From the NCBI GenBank assembly GCA_035048485.1, contig CM068592.1, positions 39,322,045 through 39,386,044 of the forward strand: a DNA stretch of 64,000 bases, given 5' to 3'. The DNA is from Pteria penguin. Its lineage: Eukaryota > Mollusca > Bivalvia > Pterioida > Pteriidae. Position numbers and translations under genes: made by a program. Below, in pieces: positions 1 through 11,021 of the stretch (position 1 is its first letter; each line of letters starts with the position of its first letter). Below the pieces are notes generated by a model, which did not search any database, had not been told where the DNA came from, and saw nothing but the letters and a program-made list of their open reading frames with translations.

Positions 1-1224
1 ACTGTCTCACATTTTTTCACCATCCTCCCTCAACTTCTACAAATTTATGGCATGAAAAATGTTTGAATTTATTAAATGAATTTCTTGATTGTAAATGTTA
101 TTCAGTCTAATGTTCTTAAGGCCAAATCAAGCCGATTTGTCACCAAAACAGGTACATGTATTTTCAACTATTTTCCCATTGTTTTACAAAATGATTTGTT
201 ACCAAAACCTGAATTTTTCATTGACAAGTTATCTTAATCCACAAATTGTTATAAAGTTTCACTGTATTAATCTTAGGTATTGGTGAACAGTATATATATA
301 TATAGGTTTCATTAGCACTACCAGTACATGTACCAGTATAGCAGCAATTTAGTTGGAATTACCTGTTGGCCATGTTTGTGGTCATATTCAATGACTCGTA
401 CCAACTTAAATTAAAATTTTAGAGAAAGTTGTTTATATTTACATTGTTTAATGTCTCAAAACAGTGTTTTGGGTTTTTTTTTCCCTTCAAATCTGGTCCG
501 TTATAACAACCCTTCCCAATGGACATTTCATTTAATTTTCCCTTGATGCTGACAAAATTTTTTCCCAAACATTGATCTTATTGTTATGTATTATTATGCA
601 TGTGGGACAAAAAATTCCCAAATGAAATGGTACAGGCATCTTTGAAAAATCAAAAAAAAAAAACAAAAACAAAAAACTATAAACCTTGCTTTAGCTTTGC
701 ACAAATACAGAAAATATGCCTAGTTTGGTGAAATTGTTTATGTAATATGGGAAATTCATGAACAAATATTCAGTTTTATATACATGTACCTCAAAGATTG
801 CAGAGCACTTATCCAACTTGTCACAAGGGACATTACTCCAATGAATGTTTATACTGATGAATCCTGTTTATACATACATAATTACTGGTAAGCTGGGGCT
901 GACAAATACGGTCATCTGACGCCCAGGGCCACCAATATTTTAGATTGGGCAAGCAATTTTATGATCAGTACATGCCCATGGGAAAGTGAGAAATAGAATT
1001 CTCGTACATGTACAAATATATGTACATCATCAATTTCTAAATATTTCACTTAGACACAGGGATGACTGAGTGTGATCATGAATCCATAAAGTCAATTTTT
1101 TGACAAATGTTACAGCTATAAACCTGAAAATGCAAAACAGTAAGTTAGAAATGTAAAAAATGTAAACTTTAACTTGTGGCAATCTATACTTTAATATCCT
1201 AGATGTGGTCAACAATATAATTAA
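1..1224. other. No gene recognised; AT-rich sequence
   Basis: I see no convincing coding exon or RNA gene here. The open frames are short, without splice context or recognisable motifs. There is a short TA run near 290-303 and an A-rich tract near 650-675. It may be intergenic sequence or degraded repeat. Confidence 0.5.
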
Positions 1225-1671
1225 ACCTTTTTCTGAAGATCACAACGAGATATATACAAAAGTAAACACATCAGCTTAGTGAAATGGTCTGAAGAATGGC
1301 AACTAAAATTTAATAAAACCAAGTGTAAACATCTACACATAGGGAGAAACACCATTCCATTTTCCAACATATCAAATAGCAGGCGCAGAAATTAAAACAA
1401 CATCAGAGGAAAAAGATCTCGGGAGTGACCATCGACTCTCAACTGAACTTCCAGTTCTAAACATACAGGAATACAAGTAAAAAAAAGCTAACCGGAAATT
1501 GGGCCTTATATGTAGATCATTCTTATGAGGATATTGTTTCTAACTCTTTACAAAAGCTTAGTAAAACCGCACTTAGTATACGGTAGCAACATCTGGTCAG
1601 TCATATATAAAAAAGATGCAATACAACTAGAAAATGTTCAAAGTAGAGCAACCAGATTACTACAACATATC
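1225..1671 (+). pseudogene. Non-LTR retrotransposon reverse transcriptase remnant, 5' part
   Basis: The plus strand encodes broken pieces of the C-terminal part of a LINE reverse transcriptase. Around 1280-1345 one frame reads VKWSEEWQLKFNKTKCK, the usual 'W...W.L.FN..KC' region after the catalytic core. At 1525-1671 another frame reads LTLYKSLVKPHLVYG, then QLENVQSRATRL, the thumb-region pattern of jockey/CR1/RTE-like elements. Frames are interrupted and the catalytic YADD region is not seen, so this is a dead, 5'-truncated copy. It stops abruptly at 1671 where a hAT transposon is inserted. The continuation is at 6038. Confidence 0.8.
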
Positions 1672-4600
1672 CAGGGTTTTTTTTTAGTCCTTTGGGAATG
1701 GGGCCGGGTCCCTTGCAATTGGGAAAAATAGCGCGATTTTGGTAAAAATTGGGAAAATTTTAAAAAACAATAGAAGTTAAGCTCACAGTCAGTGCATCAA
1801 CAGTTTACTTATCTTTGTGTTACAACAGTTTATAATTTGATATCTCTAGGTCTTTGAGTTTTGAATTTTTCAATTACAGCATTAATCTCATGATCATTTA
1901 GCTTTTTATGATTTGTTATTAACAGAATATTGTTAAGGGATTCTTGAGATAAACGATTTCTCTCGGATGAGCACTGTGAGTTCATCAAACTAAATGTTCT
2001 TTCAACACTGGCAGTCGATGGGGGGATGCACTTATAGAGCTCCAGCAGGTGGGCCATGGCAGGAAAGGAGTTCCTCATAACATCATCTCTGAGGACCAGC
2101 TGAGATAAATCAGGCTTGGGATCCTCAATAGCCACCCTCTGTCTGTAATGAAAATTCATAAGAAAATCAATTGTTGATTAAAATGTTCTATTCAATAGAT
2201 TATATAATAGCCTGAGAAATCAGACACTCAGTGAGCATGGCATGATGCAGGCCATCAAAATCAAGTCACTTACTTAAAATTAAATAGCATAATATTATAA
2301 ACAAGATTTTTTCAATATTAAAATTATGATTACATGACAATTACAAACTACATCAATATAATACATAGTCATGGAACTTATTATTATTCATCTATTCAAT
2401 TGAATTCATGATTGACAAAAGAGGAATCTATCTTGATTTACAAAATACTCTTGTTATATTGATTGAATGCATAGTGATACTGCAGTGCCAGTGAAAAAAC
2501 ACATACCGGTATTAAGCAACTTACTTATTGCGGCTTGTCAATTAAATGCTGAAACCAAAGAACAAAATCTGTAATTAACCAATATAAGGAATAATTTAAA
2601 CATTTCAATGAAAATCTTTTGCAAAAACACAACATAGATAAAAATATAAAAAGTTACAAATAAATACACATGCAATGGGAGCAAATGGGCTCCAAATTCT
2701 TCTTAAGACAAGTTAATATGTAATTGTTAAAAAGAAAATTTTGAATTACAAGTAACAACTAAACAAAACAGATCATTTTAGCTTGCATTATTACTTGAAC
2801 ATAAACATCTGGTGTTTGAATGCCTGGAACTCTCTGATGTATGATTCCTCTGCAATCTTAACATCTGCCTCATTGTGATGCCCCATGAAAATGTCCCTTT
2901 TAGTGTTACCATAATGGGATGCCAGATACATCATCATGATACTATACAGCACAAACATTGAAATGCCGATTCAAAGCCAATTTCTTTGATTGATTTCAAA
3001 ATGCATATGATATATGTTACTACAAATATTGATACTTTGGGGCTATGGTCACCTGACCAACACATTAAGAGTACCTGGCCATAGTCTGCTAGCTCTGCCA
3101 CATCTTCTGGTACGTTGGGCAAATGGAATATTGAAAAGGCAGCCAAGACTGGGGAACAATGAAATGAATCCTGGATCTCTTTAATAAGGCTTTTTATCAT
3201 TGGGCATGCCAACTCCTCAACAACCTGCCTAGGTGTGTACACATGGCCTCCCCTGAAATTATATTTTTAATTGTGATTTCATGTTTTTATTGATCTAACA
3301 ATTTTACACAATGCTGCAAGTAAGATATATTTATTCAAATTTACTAGCAAAACATGCATTGTACCTGGATTTTATTCAATTGATTTACAGATGTCTCTTT
3401 TTATATATCTGAGTTTCATTACGAAAAGTTACTAACCTCAATCTTCGTGCAAGGTCATTCCTGTCATCAATTTCTCCAAATATTCCATCCATCTTTGGCA
3501 ATGCAAGGGAGGGGTCTGGGGCCTGTAGGTGAGCTCTGTATCTGGCTTCCAGATGTTCTAGGTCATGGATGAGGACCTGAAATCATTCATGATTGATATC
3601 ATGAGCACACATTTAGTCCGGTAATGATAAATCTTAATGTTTTGGCACTGGAATATTATAAATTAAGAGAAAAGTAGGTGTGATGTTAAGCATAATGATT
3701 AAATATTCTAATACCTTGGTTCTATCAACAACTATGGCAAAGTCGTTGTTTCCTTGAAGGAAATCGCTGAAGATGATTACTGGGGCCAGCATGTCACAAA
3801 GGATCAGCACTGTGGCCATGTTGTTCTTCTCTAGTAATATCTTTCTTACACCAAACACCTCTGTAGCATCCAGTGTATCGATCACCTTCAATATTTTTAT
3901 ATTAATCAAAATACAGACACAGATACAAAATACGAAAGTAACTGATGTCACTTAGCTGTGGCAATGACAACAATATCCCACACTGGATATTCACAGACCC
4001 AAGAATTTCTGAGGTGAGATCAGGAAGACCACTTAGATAAACACAACAATATAAAAATTTTATGTTACTTAATTTACAGCATACTTTGAATGATTATGTT
4101 TACTATCAATTATTGGACAGATACTAGTAAATTAAATTGAATTTTTCAAAATGTTATCCCCTTAAGGCAATCATGACTGAGTGCTGAGTGATCACAATCA
4201 TTTTCAATGTGACAGTATCACAGTCAATCAGATACTTTTGATTAAATAGTTGACAGATTGTCATTGACCATGGACAAATACATCAAATTCTTATTTATTT
4301 CCCTATAAAATCATAAATTAATGACATTACATACCTGTACATAGCGCTCCACAAGTCTCTTACATGCCCGGCCATGTGACAGCCACCGTGTAGTTGCTGC
4401 TCTGATCAGAGGCAGATGCTTCAGGCCGTAGGTTTCTTGTACATGTTTGAATAGTCCGTATTTCTTTGGAGAGTAATAGAACATTTTCCAAATCGAAAGA
4501 AGCATACCATCCACTTTCCCAATGACAGGATAATCTTTGATTAGATGCTTTACGCACAATGCCAGTTTATGGTTTCGGCAGTTCAAATAAATTTGGTGTG

Positions 4601-6032
4601 GTACAAGATGACGAAAGCGTCTCTGAAGCCCTGTATTAACACCACTCATTGTGTTACACCCATCGAACCCCACAAACATTGCCTTCTTTAGATCTATGCC
4701 TTTCGCAATGAGAAAAGTCTCAATAGCCTTCATCAGACTTTCAGCATCAGTCTTTCTGACCTCTATCAAACCAATGTAGTGATCTTTTACCTCACCATTG
4801 TAACTGAAACGAGCTAGTATTGCAAACTGTTCTCTATGGGCTTCATCAGTAGATTCGTCGGCTAATAGGGCAAAGCAGTTGGACTCTTTCAAACTCTTGA
4901 GAAGGTTGGACTCGATAACATCTGCTATTGATTTCACTAAGTCGGTGGTGGATGTAGACGAGGTATACTTTAAATTGGGATGTACATCCATGTATTTTGT
5001 GACGTCACTTGTACCTAACTCCGCAATATGGTTCATCAAATCGCTCACACTGTCGATTGCCCACCTTTTGTTCACGATGAAGTTTATTGTTTTTACTAGA
5101 CAGGTCATGTAATTTCTATTCCGCTCAACCTCGGCAGATTGCTGTGCATCTGCAGCCCTTTGAAGCAAGTGCAATACTGAACCGGAGGATGTATTTTGAG
5201 CTGTGTATTTACTCAAAGCCTTATCATGCGGTTTTGACGACTGGTGTTTAAGCAGTTTTCGCATTGGGTGATCTCCAAGTGCAACCCCATTTACAAAAGG
5301 GTTCAATTTGTTGCAGGGAAGAATTGGGCTAAAGAGTTCACACAACTTGCAGCAGTACCCTGACTTTGCTGCACTGTAGTAGAGCCATTCAAATTTGTGT
5401 TCATATTTTGAGGATACAAACAGTCTGGCATCAGGTACTCCAACACTACACCCAGTGGCAGTAGACTGATCATCTGATTCTGAATCACTAGTTACCGTCG
5501 TTGACACCGGAGGCGAAGGTGACCCTTGCCCTTGGTCACATGTGACGGTGCTACATGCGTCAACTGTCTTAACTGGGGGGTTGTTATTCGCCGGATCATC
5601 GGCAGGTTTCTCAGATTGTTTGAGAATGGATTGTCGAAACAATACATCGATTTTCGGGGTTGATTTCGAGTCCGTTGCCACAATTTCTTCAAGTAATACT
5701 TGCTGTTGTGCGACATTTTTCGCAAGACCGGTTACGCAACATTTGCCGTAAAGCACGAAACCTGAACCGGTTATACAAATTACGGAATACCACGTGCAAT
5801 CCGCTATCGAATCCGATTTATGAAACAATATGCAGTTTACGTCTCCTCGTGTACGTGACTATAACGTTCGCGAATTTGGTTGTTGTTTTAATTGTTTTTA
5901 ACCCGTCATTTCAATTTTTTTTTTAAATTTTCAATTGGGAATTTGGGGTCACTTTTTGGGAAAAAAAGATACTATTTGGCGTTGGGAACGGGTCCGTATA
6001 ACGGACCCAAATCGCACTGAAAAAAAACCCTG
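1672..6032 (-). mobile_element. hAT DNA transposon, 4.36 kb, inserted in a LINE copy
   Basis: The left end begins CAGGGTTTTTTTTTAGTC. The right end, read from the other strand, begins CAGGGTTTTTTTTCAGTG, so there are short terminal inverted repeats. Both ends also carry a GGGTCC-type motif just inside. The element is flanked by the direct repeat ATATC (1667-1671 and 6033-6037). Removing the element plus one ATATC rejoins the reverse transcriptase remnant on both sides. A 5-bp target duplication is shorter than the 8 bp typical of hAT, though some hAT groups use 5-6 bp. The minus strand carries a multi-exon transposase. It could still be transposition-competent, but one exon junction looks out of frame. 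Confidence 0.88.
1830..5828 (-). CDS. hAT-family transposase (TTF-type zinc finger, DUF4371, hAT C-terminal dimerisation domain)
   Basis: Transposase of the element, resembling ZNF862-like hAT proteins, about 810 residues. Proposed exons: 4335-5828, 3715-3885, 3437-3576, 3075-3252, 2795-2941 and 1830-2142, with GT-AG borders. Exon 1 holds a TTF-type finger (CCKLCELF, then DHPMRKLLKHQSSKPH) and a DUF4371/RNase-H-like core including LLADESTD and FDGCNTMSGV. The last exon holds the hAT dimerisation motif (IPPSTASVERTFSLMN, then ERNRLSQESLNNILL). The start is unresolved: no in-frame ATG lies in the first part of exon 1, so 5828 is only the edge of the open frame. Joining 3075 to 2941 leaves the downstream exon out of phase, while the last two exons join correctly. 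That suggests either one disabling change or a missed splice site. Confidence 0.8.
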
Positions 6033-6037
6033 ATATC

Positions 6038-6370
6038 AGGCACCCAAGCTTAGCGATCGTCTTAAACACCTAGGAATCCCAACCCTCCAATACAGACGTC
6101 TGAGAGCTGACATTGCTGAAGTCTACAAAATCATGAACAACATAGACAAAGCAGACAAGGCTAAACTCTTTCCAATTAGCACTCGACCACCACCCGTGGA
6201 CACCAGCATAAAATCTCCATGAGACAATGTAGAACTAACATCAGGAAAAGTTGCCTCTCTAACAGAATAGTCAATACATGGATATATAGTCTCCCACTTG
6301 AATTCATAGCTGCCACATCTGTAGATAGTTTTAAAAACAAAATTAATTCAACCTGGAAGAACATGGAGTT
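6038..6370 (+). pseudogene. Non-LTR retrotransposon reverse transcriptase remnant, 3' part
   Basis: This continues the LINE remnant after the hAT element. Reading from 6046 gives KLSDRLKHLGIPTLQYRRL and then ADIAEVYKIMN, the conserved C-terminal 'RL..LG.P.L..RR.R.D....YKI' block. Another frame from 6219 gives CRTNIRKSCLSNRIVNTW and SFKNKINSTW, the end of the same protein. A frameshift lies between the two, so the copy was already broken or decayed after insertion. Confidence 0.8.
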
Positions 6371-6444
6371 AAAGTTTCAGCCAGACTGCTACGTAGTTAT
6401 GACTGCAACGGGACGGGACAAAATAGCTCTTCCGTTGTAGTCGT

Positions 6445-6545
6445 AACTAACTGCTACGGACCTAATTTCTATTCAGACTATTGAAACGGTCGGCTTATAC
6501 CTTCACAAGGGTATCAGCCGACAATTTCAATAGAAATTACTATGG
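6445..6545. repeat. Imperfect palindrome / hairpin
   Basis: GTCGGCTTATACC near 6490 pairs with GGTATCAGCCGAC near 6509, with a short loop. Outer segments CTATTGAAA and TTTCAATAG continue the stem. No coding function is seen. It could be the fold-back of a small MITE. Confidence 0.55.
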
Positions 6546-6917
6546 ACCCGAAGCGAGATTTAAAGAACTGACCATCAAAATGGATCAGAGTGCCTCAAGC
6601 TAGCTACAGTACACTGATCTCAAGGACAAGGTAAACATTACTGTTTAACTTTTAGAATTTAGTTTCATCAAACATGACACGACATAAAACAACAATTGGT
6701 AAAATCAAAATTCTGTATAAAATGTGACCTCTACAGTTGTCTAATAAAACTAGCTTCACTTACATCTAATCTGGACAAGGACTGCATTCTGGACATCCCT
6801 CCTTATCTCAATGACTCAAACAACCCGCTCATTCCACCGGATCTGAAACCACGCAGTTGCTGTTTTGAAACGAATACGCGTTTTCAATTCCGGAATGATT
6901 ATGATTTATGTACTTCA

Positions 6918-7020
6918 CCTGGTCTCACCTGTGAATTTCAGGGGTTCGTGAATGTCCATTCTCGTACATTGTTGTTAGTGCCATAGACATGTGACACCAG
7001 TTACTTTCGTATTTTACATT
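6918..7020. repeat. Direct repeat, copy 1 (103 bp)
   Basis: This segment recurs at 7257-7359 in the same orientation with few differences. Both copies share CCTGGTCTCACCT at the start, CGTGAATGTCCA in the middle and CCAGTTACTTTCGTATT at the end. The 236 bp between them shows no gene. Confidence 0.75.
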
Positions 7021-7256
7021 AACGTCACACTAATTCCCTTAGCAGTGTGGACTCGTAAAAAGTTCCCCGCGTAGGGTTTGACTTAAGTGTTATTATACCC
7101 TTTTTCTGATGCTGTGTCGCTGTGTCACTTTCTACACAGTGTTTGTTCACATTTATGTTTATATACAGTGCTGAATTATACTTGTTTCGTCTGCATTTAA
7201 GAACAATCACAGCGGGTGTGGCTAGCCAAACAGGAGACGCTCACTAGTCGCGGGAA

Positions 7257-7359
7257 CCTGGTCTCACCTCTGAATTGCAGGGTTTCGTGAATGTCCACTG
7301 TGGTACATAGTTGTTAGTGCCATAGTCATGTGATACCAGTTACTTTCGTATTATACATT
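7257..7359. repeat. Direct repeat, copy 2 (103 bp)
   Basis: Second copy of the segment at 6918-7020. It lies just upstream of the 36-bp satellite. The two could be the ends of a small element or a local duplication. Confidence 0.75.
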
Positions 7360-7436
7360 TAGATGTATGCTGAGCACCTTACAAGCGTTATCAATAATAA
7401 TATTATTATGTCTATCAGAGTGTATATATGTCTCTT

Positions 7437-9545
7437 TGTCTATAGTGAAGCACCTTACAAGCATTATGATTATGTCTATAGTGAAGCACCTTAAAAGAAT
7501 TATGATTATGTTTATAGTGAAGCACCTTACAAGCATTATGATCATGTCTATAGTGAAGCACCTTACAAGCATTATGATTATGTCTATAGTGAAACACTTT
7601 ACAAGCATTATGATTATGTCTATAGTGAAGCACCTTACAAGCATTATGATCATGTCTATAGTGAAGCACCTTACAAGCATTATGAGTATGTCTATAGTGA
7701 AGCACCTTACAAGCATAATGATTATGTCTATAGTGAAGCAACTTACAAGCATTATGATCATGTCTATAGTGAAGGACTTTACAAGTATTATGATTATGTC
7801 TATAGTGAAACACTTTACAAGCATTATGATCATGTCTATAGTGAAGCACCTTACAAGCATTATGAGTATGTCTATAGTGAAGCATCTTACAAGCATTATG
7901 ATTATGTCTATAGTGAAGCACCTTACAAGCATAATGATTATGTCTATAGTGAAGCACCTTACAAGCATTATGAATATGTCTATAGTGAAGCACCTTACAA
8001 GCATTATGATTATGTCTATAGTGAAGCAACTTACAAGCATTATGAATATGTCTATAGTGAAGCACCTTACAAGCATTATGAATATGTCTATAATGAAGCA
8101 ACTTACAAGCATTATGATTATGTCTATAGTGAAGCACCTTACAAGCATTATGAGTATGTCTATAGTGAAGCATCTTACAAGTATTATGATTATGTCTATA
8201 GTGAAGCACCTTACAAGCATAATGATTATGTCTATAGTGAAGCACCTTACAAGCATTATGAATATGTCTATAGTGAAGCACCTTACAAGCATTATGATTA
8301 TGTCTATAGTGAAGCAACTTACAAGCATTATGAATATGTCTATAGTGAAGCACCTTACAAGCATTATGATCATGTCTATAGTGAAGCAACTTACAAGCAT
8401 TATGATTATGTCTATAGTGAAGCAACTTACAAGCATTATGATCATGTCTATAGTGAAGGACTTTACAAGTATTATGATCATGTCTATAGTGAAGCAACTT
8501 ACAAGCATTATGAGTATGTCTATAGTGAAGCACCTTACAAGCATTATGAATATGTCTATAATGAAGCAACTTACAAGCATTATGATCATGTCTATAGTGA
8601 AGCACCTTACAAGCATAATGATTACGTCTATAGTGAAGCACCTTACAAGCATTATGAATATGTCTATAGTGAAGCAACTTACAAGCATTATGATCATGTC
8701 TATAGTGAAGGACTTTACAAGTATTATGATCATGTCTATAGTGAAGCAACTTACAAGCATTATGAGTATGTCTATAGTGAAGCACCTTACAAGCATTATG
8801 AATATGTCTATAGTGAAGCAACTTACAAGCATTATGAGTATGTCTATAGTGAAGCATCTTACAAGCATTATGATTATGTCTATAGTGAAGCAACTTACAA
8901 GCATTATGATCATGTCTATAGTGAAGGACTTTACAAGTATTATGATTATGTCTATAGTGAAGCACTTTACAAGCATTATGATCATGTCTATAGTGAAGCA
9001 CCTTACAAGCATTATGATCATGTCTATAGTGAAGCACCTTACAAGCATTATGATTATGTCTATAGTGAAGCAACTTACAAGCATTATGATCATGTCTATA
9101 GTGAAGCAACTTACAAGCATTATGAGTATGTCTATAGTGAAGCACCTTACAAGCATTATAAATATGTCTATAGTGAAGCACTTTACAAGCATTATGAATA
9201 TGTCTATAGTGAAGCACCTTACAGGCATAATGATAATGTCTATAGTGAGGCACCTTACAAGCATTATGATCATGTCTATAGTGAAGCACCTTACAAGCAT
9301 TATGAGTATGTCTATAGTGAAGCACCTTACAAGCATTATGAGTATGTCTATAGTGAAGCATCTTACAAGCATTATGATTATGTCTATAGTGAAGCATCTT
9401 ACAAGCATTATGATTATGTCTATAGTGAAGCACCTTACAAGCATTATGATTATGTCTATAGTGAAGCACCTTACAAGCATTATGAGTATGTCTATAGTGA
9501 AGCACCTTACAAGCCTTATGAGTATGTCTATAATGAAGCAACTTA
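7437..9545. repeat. 36-bp tandem satellite (about 58 units), left block
   Basis: A 36-bp unit containing TATAGTGAAGCACCTTACAA and then GCATTATGATTATGTC repeats without interruption. Variants change single positions (CACC/CAAC/CATC, GATCATG/GAGTATG/GAATATG). Higher-order structure is visible: about 200 bp from 7861 recurs at 8149 (288 bp = 8 units), and a block at 8437 recurs at 8689 (252 bp = 7 units). Because 36 is a multiple of three, long open frames run on both strands; I treat them as artefacts. The array resumes at 10768 after a transposon. Confidence 0.95.
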
Positions 9546-9809
9546 CAGTGAGGTGCAGTCCTAACATAACATTATGTTCACGTCGCGTTAACGTGAAGTT
9601 TGCTTTCCTCGTGCGCTCAGGACTGCTGAGCACACGCGTTTGCGTTAACGCAGATTTCCACGTGAACTTAATTTCGAGACCACGTGAACGCGCTTGACTG
9701 CCGCGTTAACGCGCTTGACTGCCGCGTGAACGTGCTTGACAGCCACGTTCGCTTGCTTACAACTTATAACTTGTATTAACATGTTCATATAGAAGAATTT
9801 GAAGGAAAG

Positions 9810-9810
9810 T

Positions 9811-9896
<86 letters not shown>
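9810..9896. repeat. (TA)n microsatellite
   Basis: An uninterrupted TA dinucleotide run of about 85 bp inside the Tc1/mariner-type element. Confidence 0.95.
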
Positions 9897-9899
<3 letters not shown>

Positions 9900-10035
9900 G
9901 TATATAAATATTAAAACATATAAATAAAACATTTAGAATTAAATAAAACCCTTCCGAGTTAAGGGATATTTTTAAAAACATTGAACAGAATTTCCGAACA
10001 ATGACTTTAATTAAATTCTTACTTTAGGAAAAAAA

Positions 10036-10098
10036 AATAATATTAATAGTAATAATAAGAAGAAGAATAATAATATAATAATGATAATAATAATAATA

Positions 10099-10141
<43 letters not shown>

Positions 10142-10150
10142 TAATAATAA
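10036..10150. repeat. (AAT)n-rich microsatellite
   Basis: Imperfect AAT/AGA trinucleotide run inside the same element. The frames translated across it are low-complexity. Confidence 0.9.
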
Positions 10151-10767
10151 TGATAATAATTATGAAATTAAAATCAATAAAGATAATAATAATGATGATA
10201 ACTACTATATTCATAAATAGGAAAATAGCTTTATCAAAATTAATAATAATAAATACATAAATAAGAAACACGTGTAAATACATAAATTAGTTATAAATGA
10301 ATCAACTAATAAGAAATAGATACATGAATAAATTAATTAAAAATAAATAAATAAATGAAATTACAAAGTAATTATGCTAGTATAAACTGTTTTTTTTTTT
10401 CATAAATACCTTATTGCATGTCTACGCGATAATTTCCTTTGCTATATTACATATGAAATCCTTAATGCAGGGTGTCATTTTAAAATAACATTTAATACAC
10501 GTTTTTACGGCAACATTCGCGGTAATTTAATTAGATCCATTTTATTTTCTCCGTCCGCACTGCATAGAGAATTACAAATATAGACATGTGAACGTGCGAC
10601 GGACCGAGCGCACGCGGGAATAAATCGCGTTAACGCGAATTCCCTCCCGCGTTAACGCGGGGAGCGCACGCGCGTCCGGTCGAGCAGTCCTGGCACGTGT
10701 GCTAAAGCAGTCCTCGCGACTGCTTTTCGCGTTAACGTGAATGTTATGTTAGGACTGCACCCATCTG

Positions 10768-10950
10768 TACAAGCATTATGATCATGTCTATAGTGAAGGA
10801 CTTTACAAGCATTATGAGTATGTCTATAGTGAAGGACTTTACAAGTATTATGATTATGTTTATAGTGAAGCACCTTACAAGCATTATGAATATGTCTATA
10901 GTGAAGCACCTTACAAGCATTAGGATTATGTCTACAGCTAAGCACCCTTC
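10768..10950. repeat. 36-bp tandem satellite, right block
   Basis: About five further units of the array seen at 7437-9545, separated from it by the 1222-bp insertion. The last units (10920-11020) are degenerate and lead into the 46-bp array. Confidence 0.93.
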
Positions 10951-11021
10951 GCATTTGCCATGTCTATAGTGGGACACTTACATTTAAGGACTTATGCATA
11001 TTTCACGTAGATTATGGAACA

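Larger units (their letters stand above)
9546..10767. mobile_element. Non-autonomous Tc1/mariner-type element (1222 bp) inside the satellite
   Basis: The ends are inverted: left CAGTGAGGTGCAGTCCTAAC, right (other strand) CAGATGGGTGCAGTCCTAAC, and the match continues a few bases further. A TA dinucleotide flanks each end. Joining the flanks through one TA gives the normal satellite sequence (CTTA + CAAGC), so the insertion is exact. Subterminal regions carry many GTTAACGC palindromes. The interior has no gene, only a TA run (about 9810-9896) and an AAT-type run (about 10036-10150). TA duplication and CAGT-like ends fit Tc1/mariner-type mobilisation. Confidence 0.85.

Noticed and set aside
7351..9697. 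Frames of 708-776 residues on both strands
   Set aside because: They are a consequence of a 36-bp repeat unit (a multiple of three) without stops. They are present on both strands at once, with no splice sites or non-repetitive domain.
9645..9981. Tyr-Ile repeat frames
   Set aside because: Translation of the TA microsatellite.
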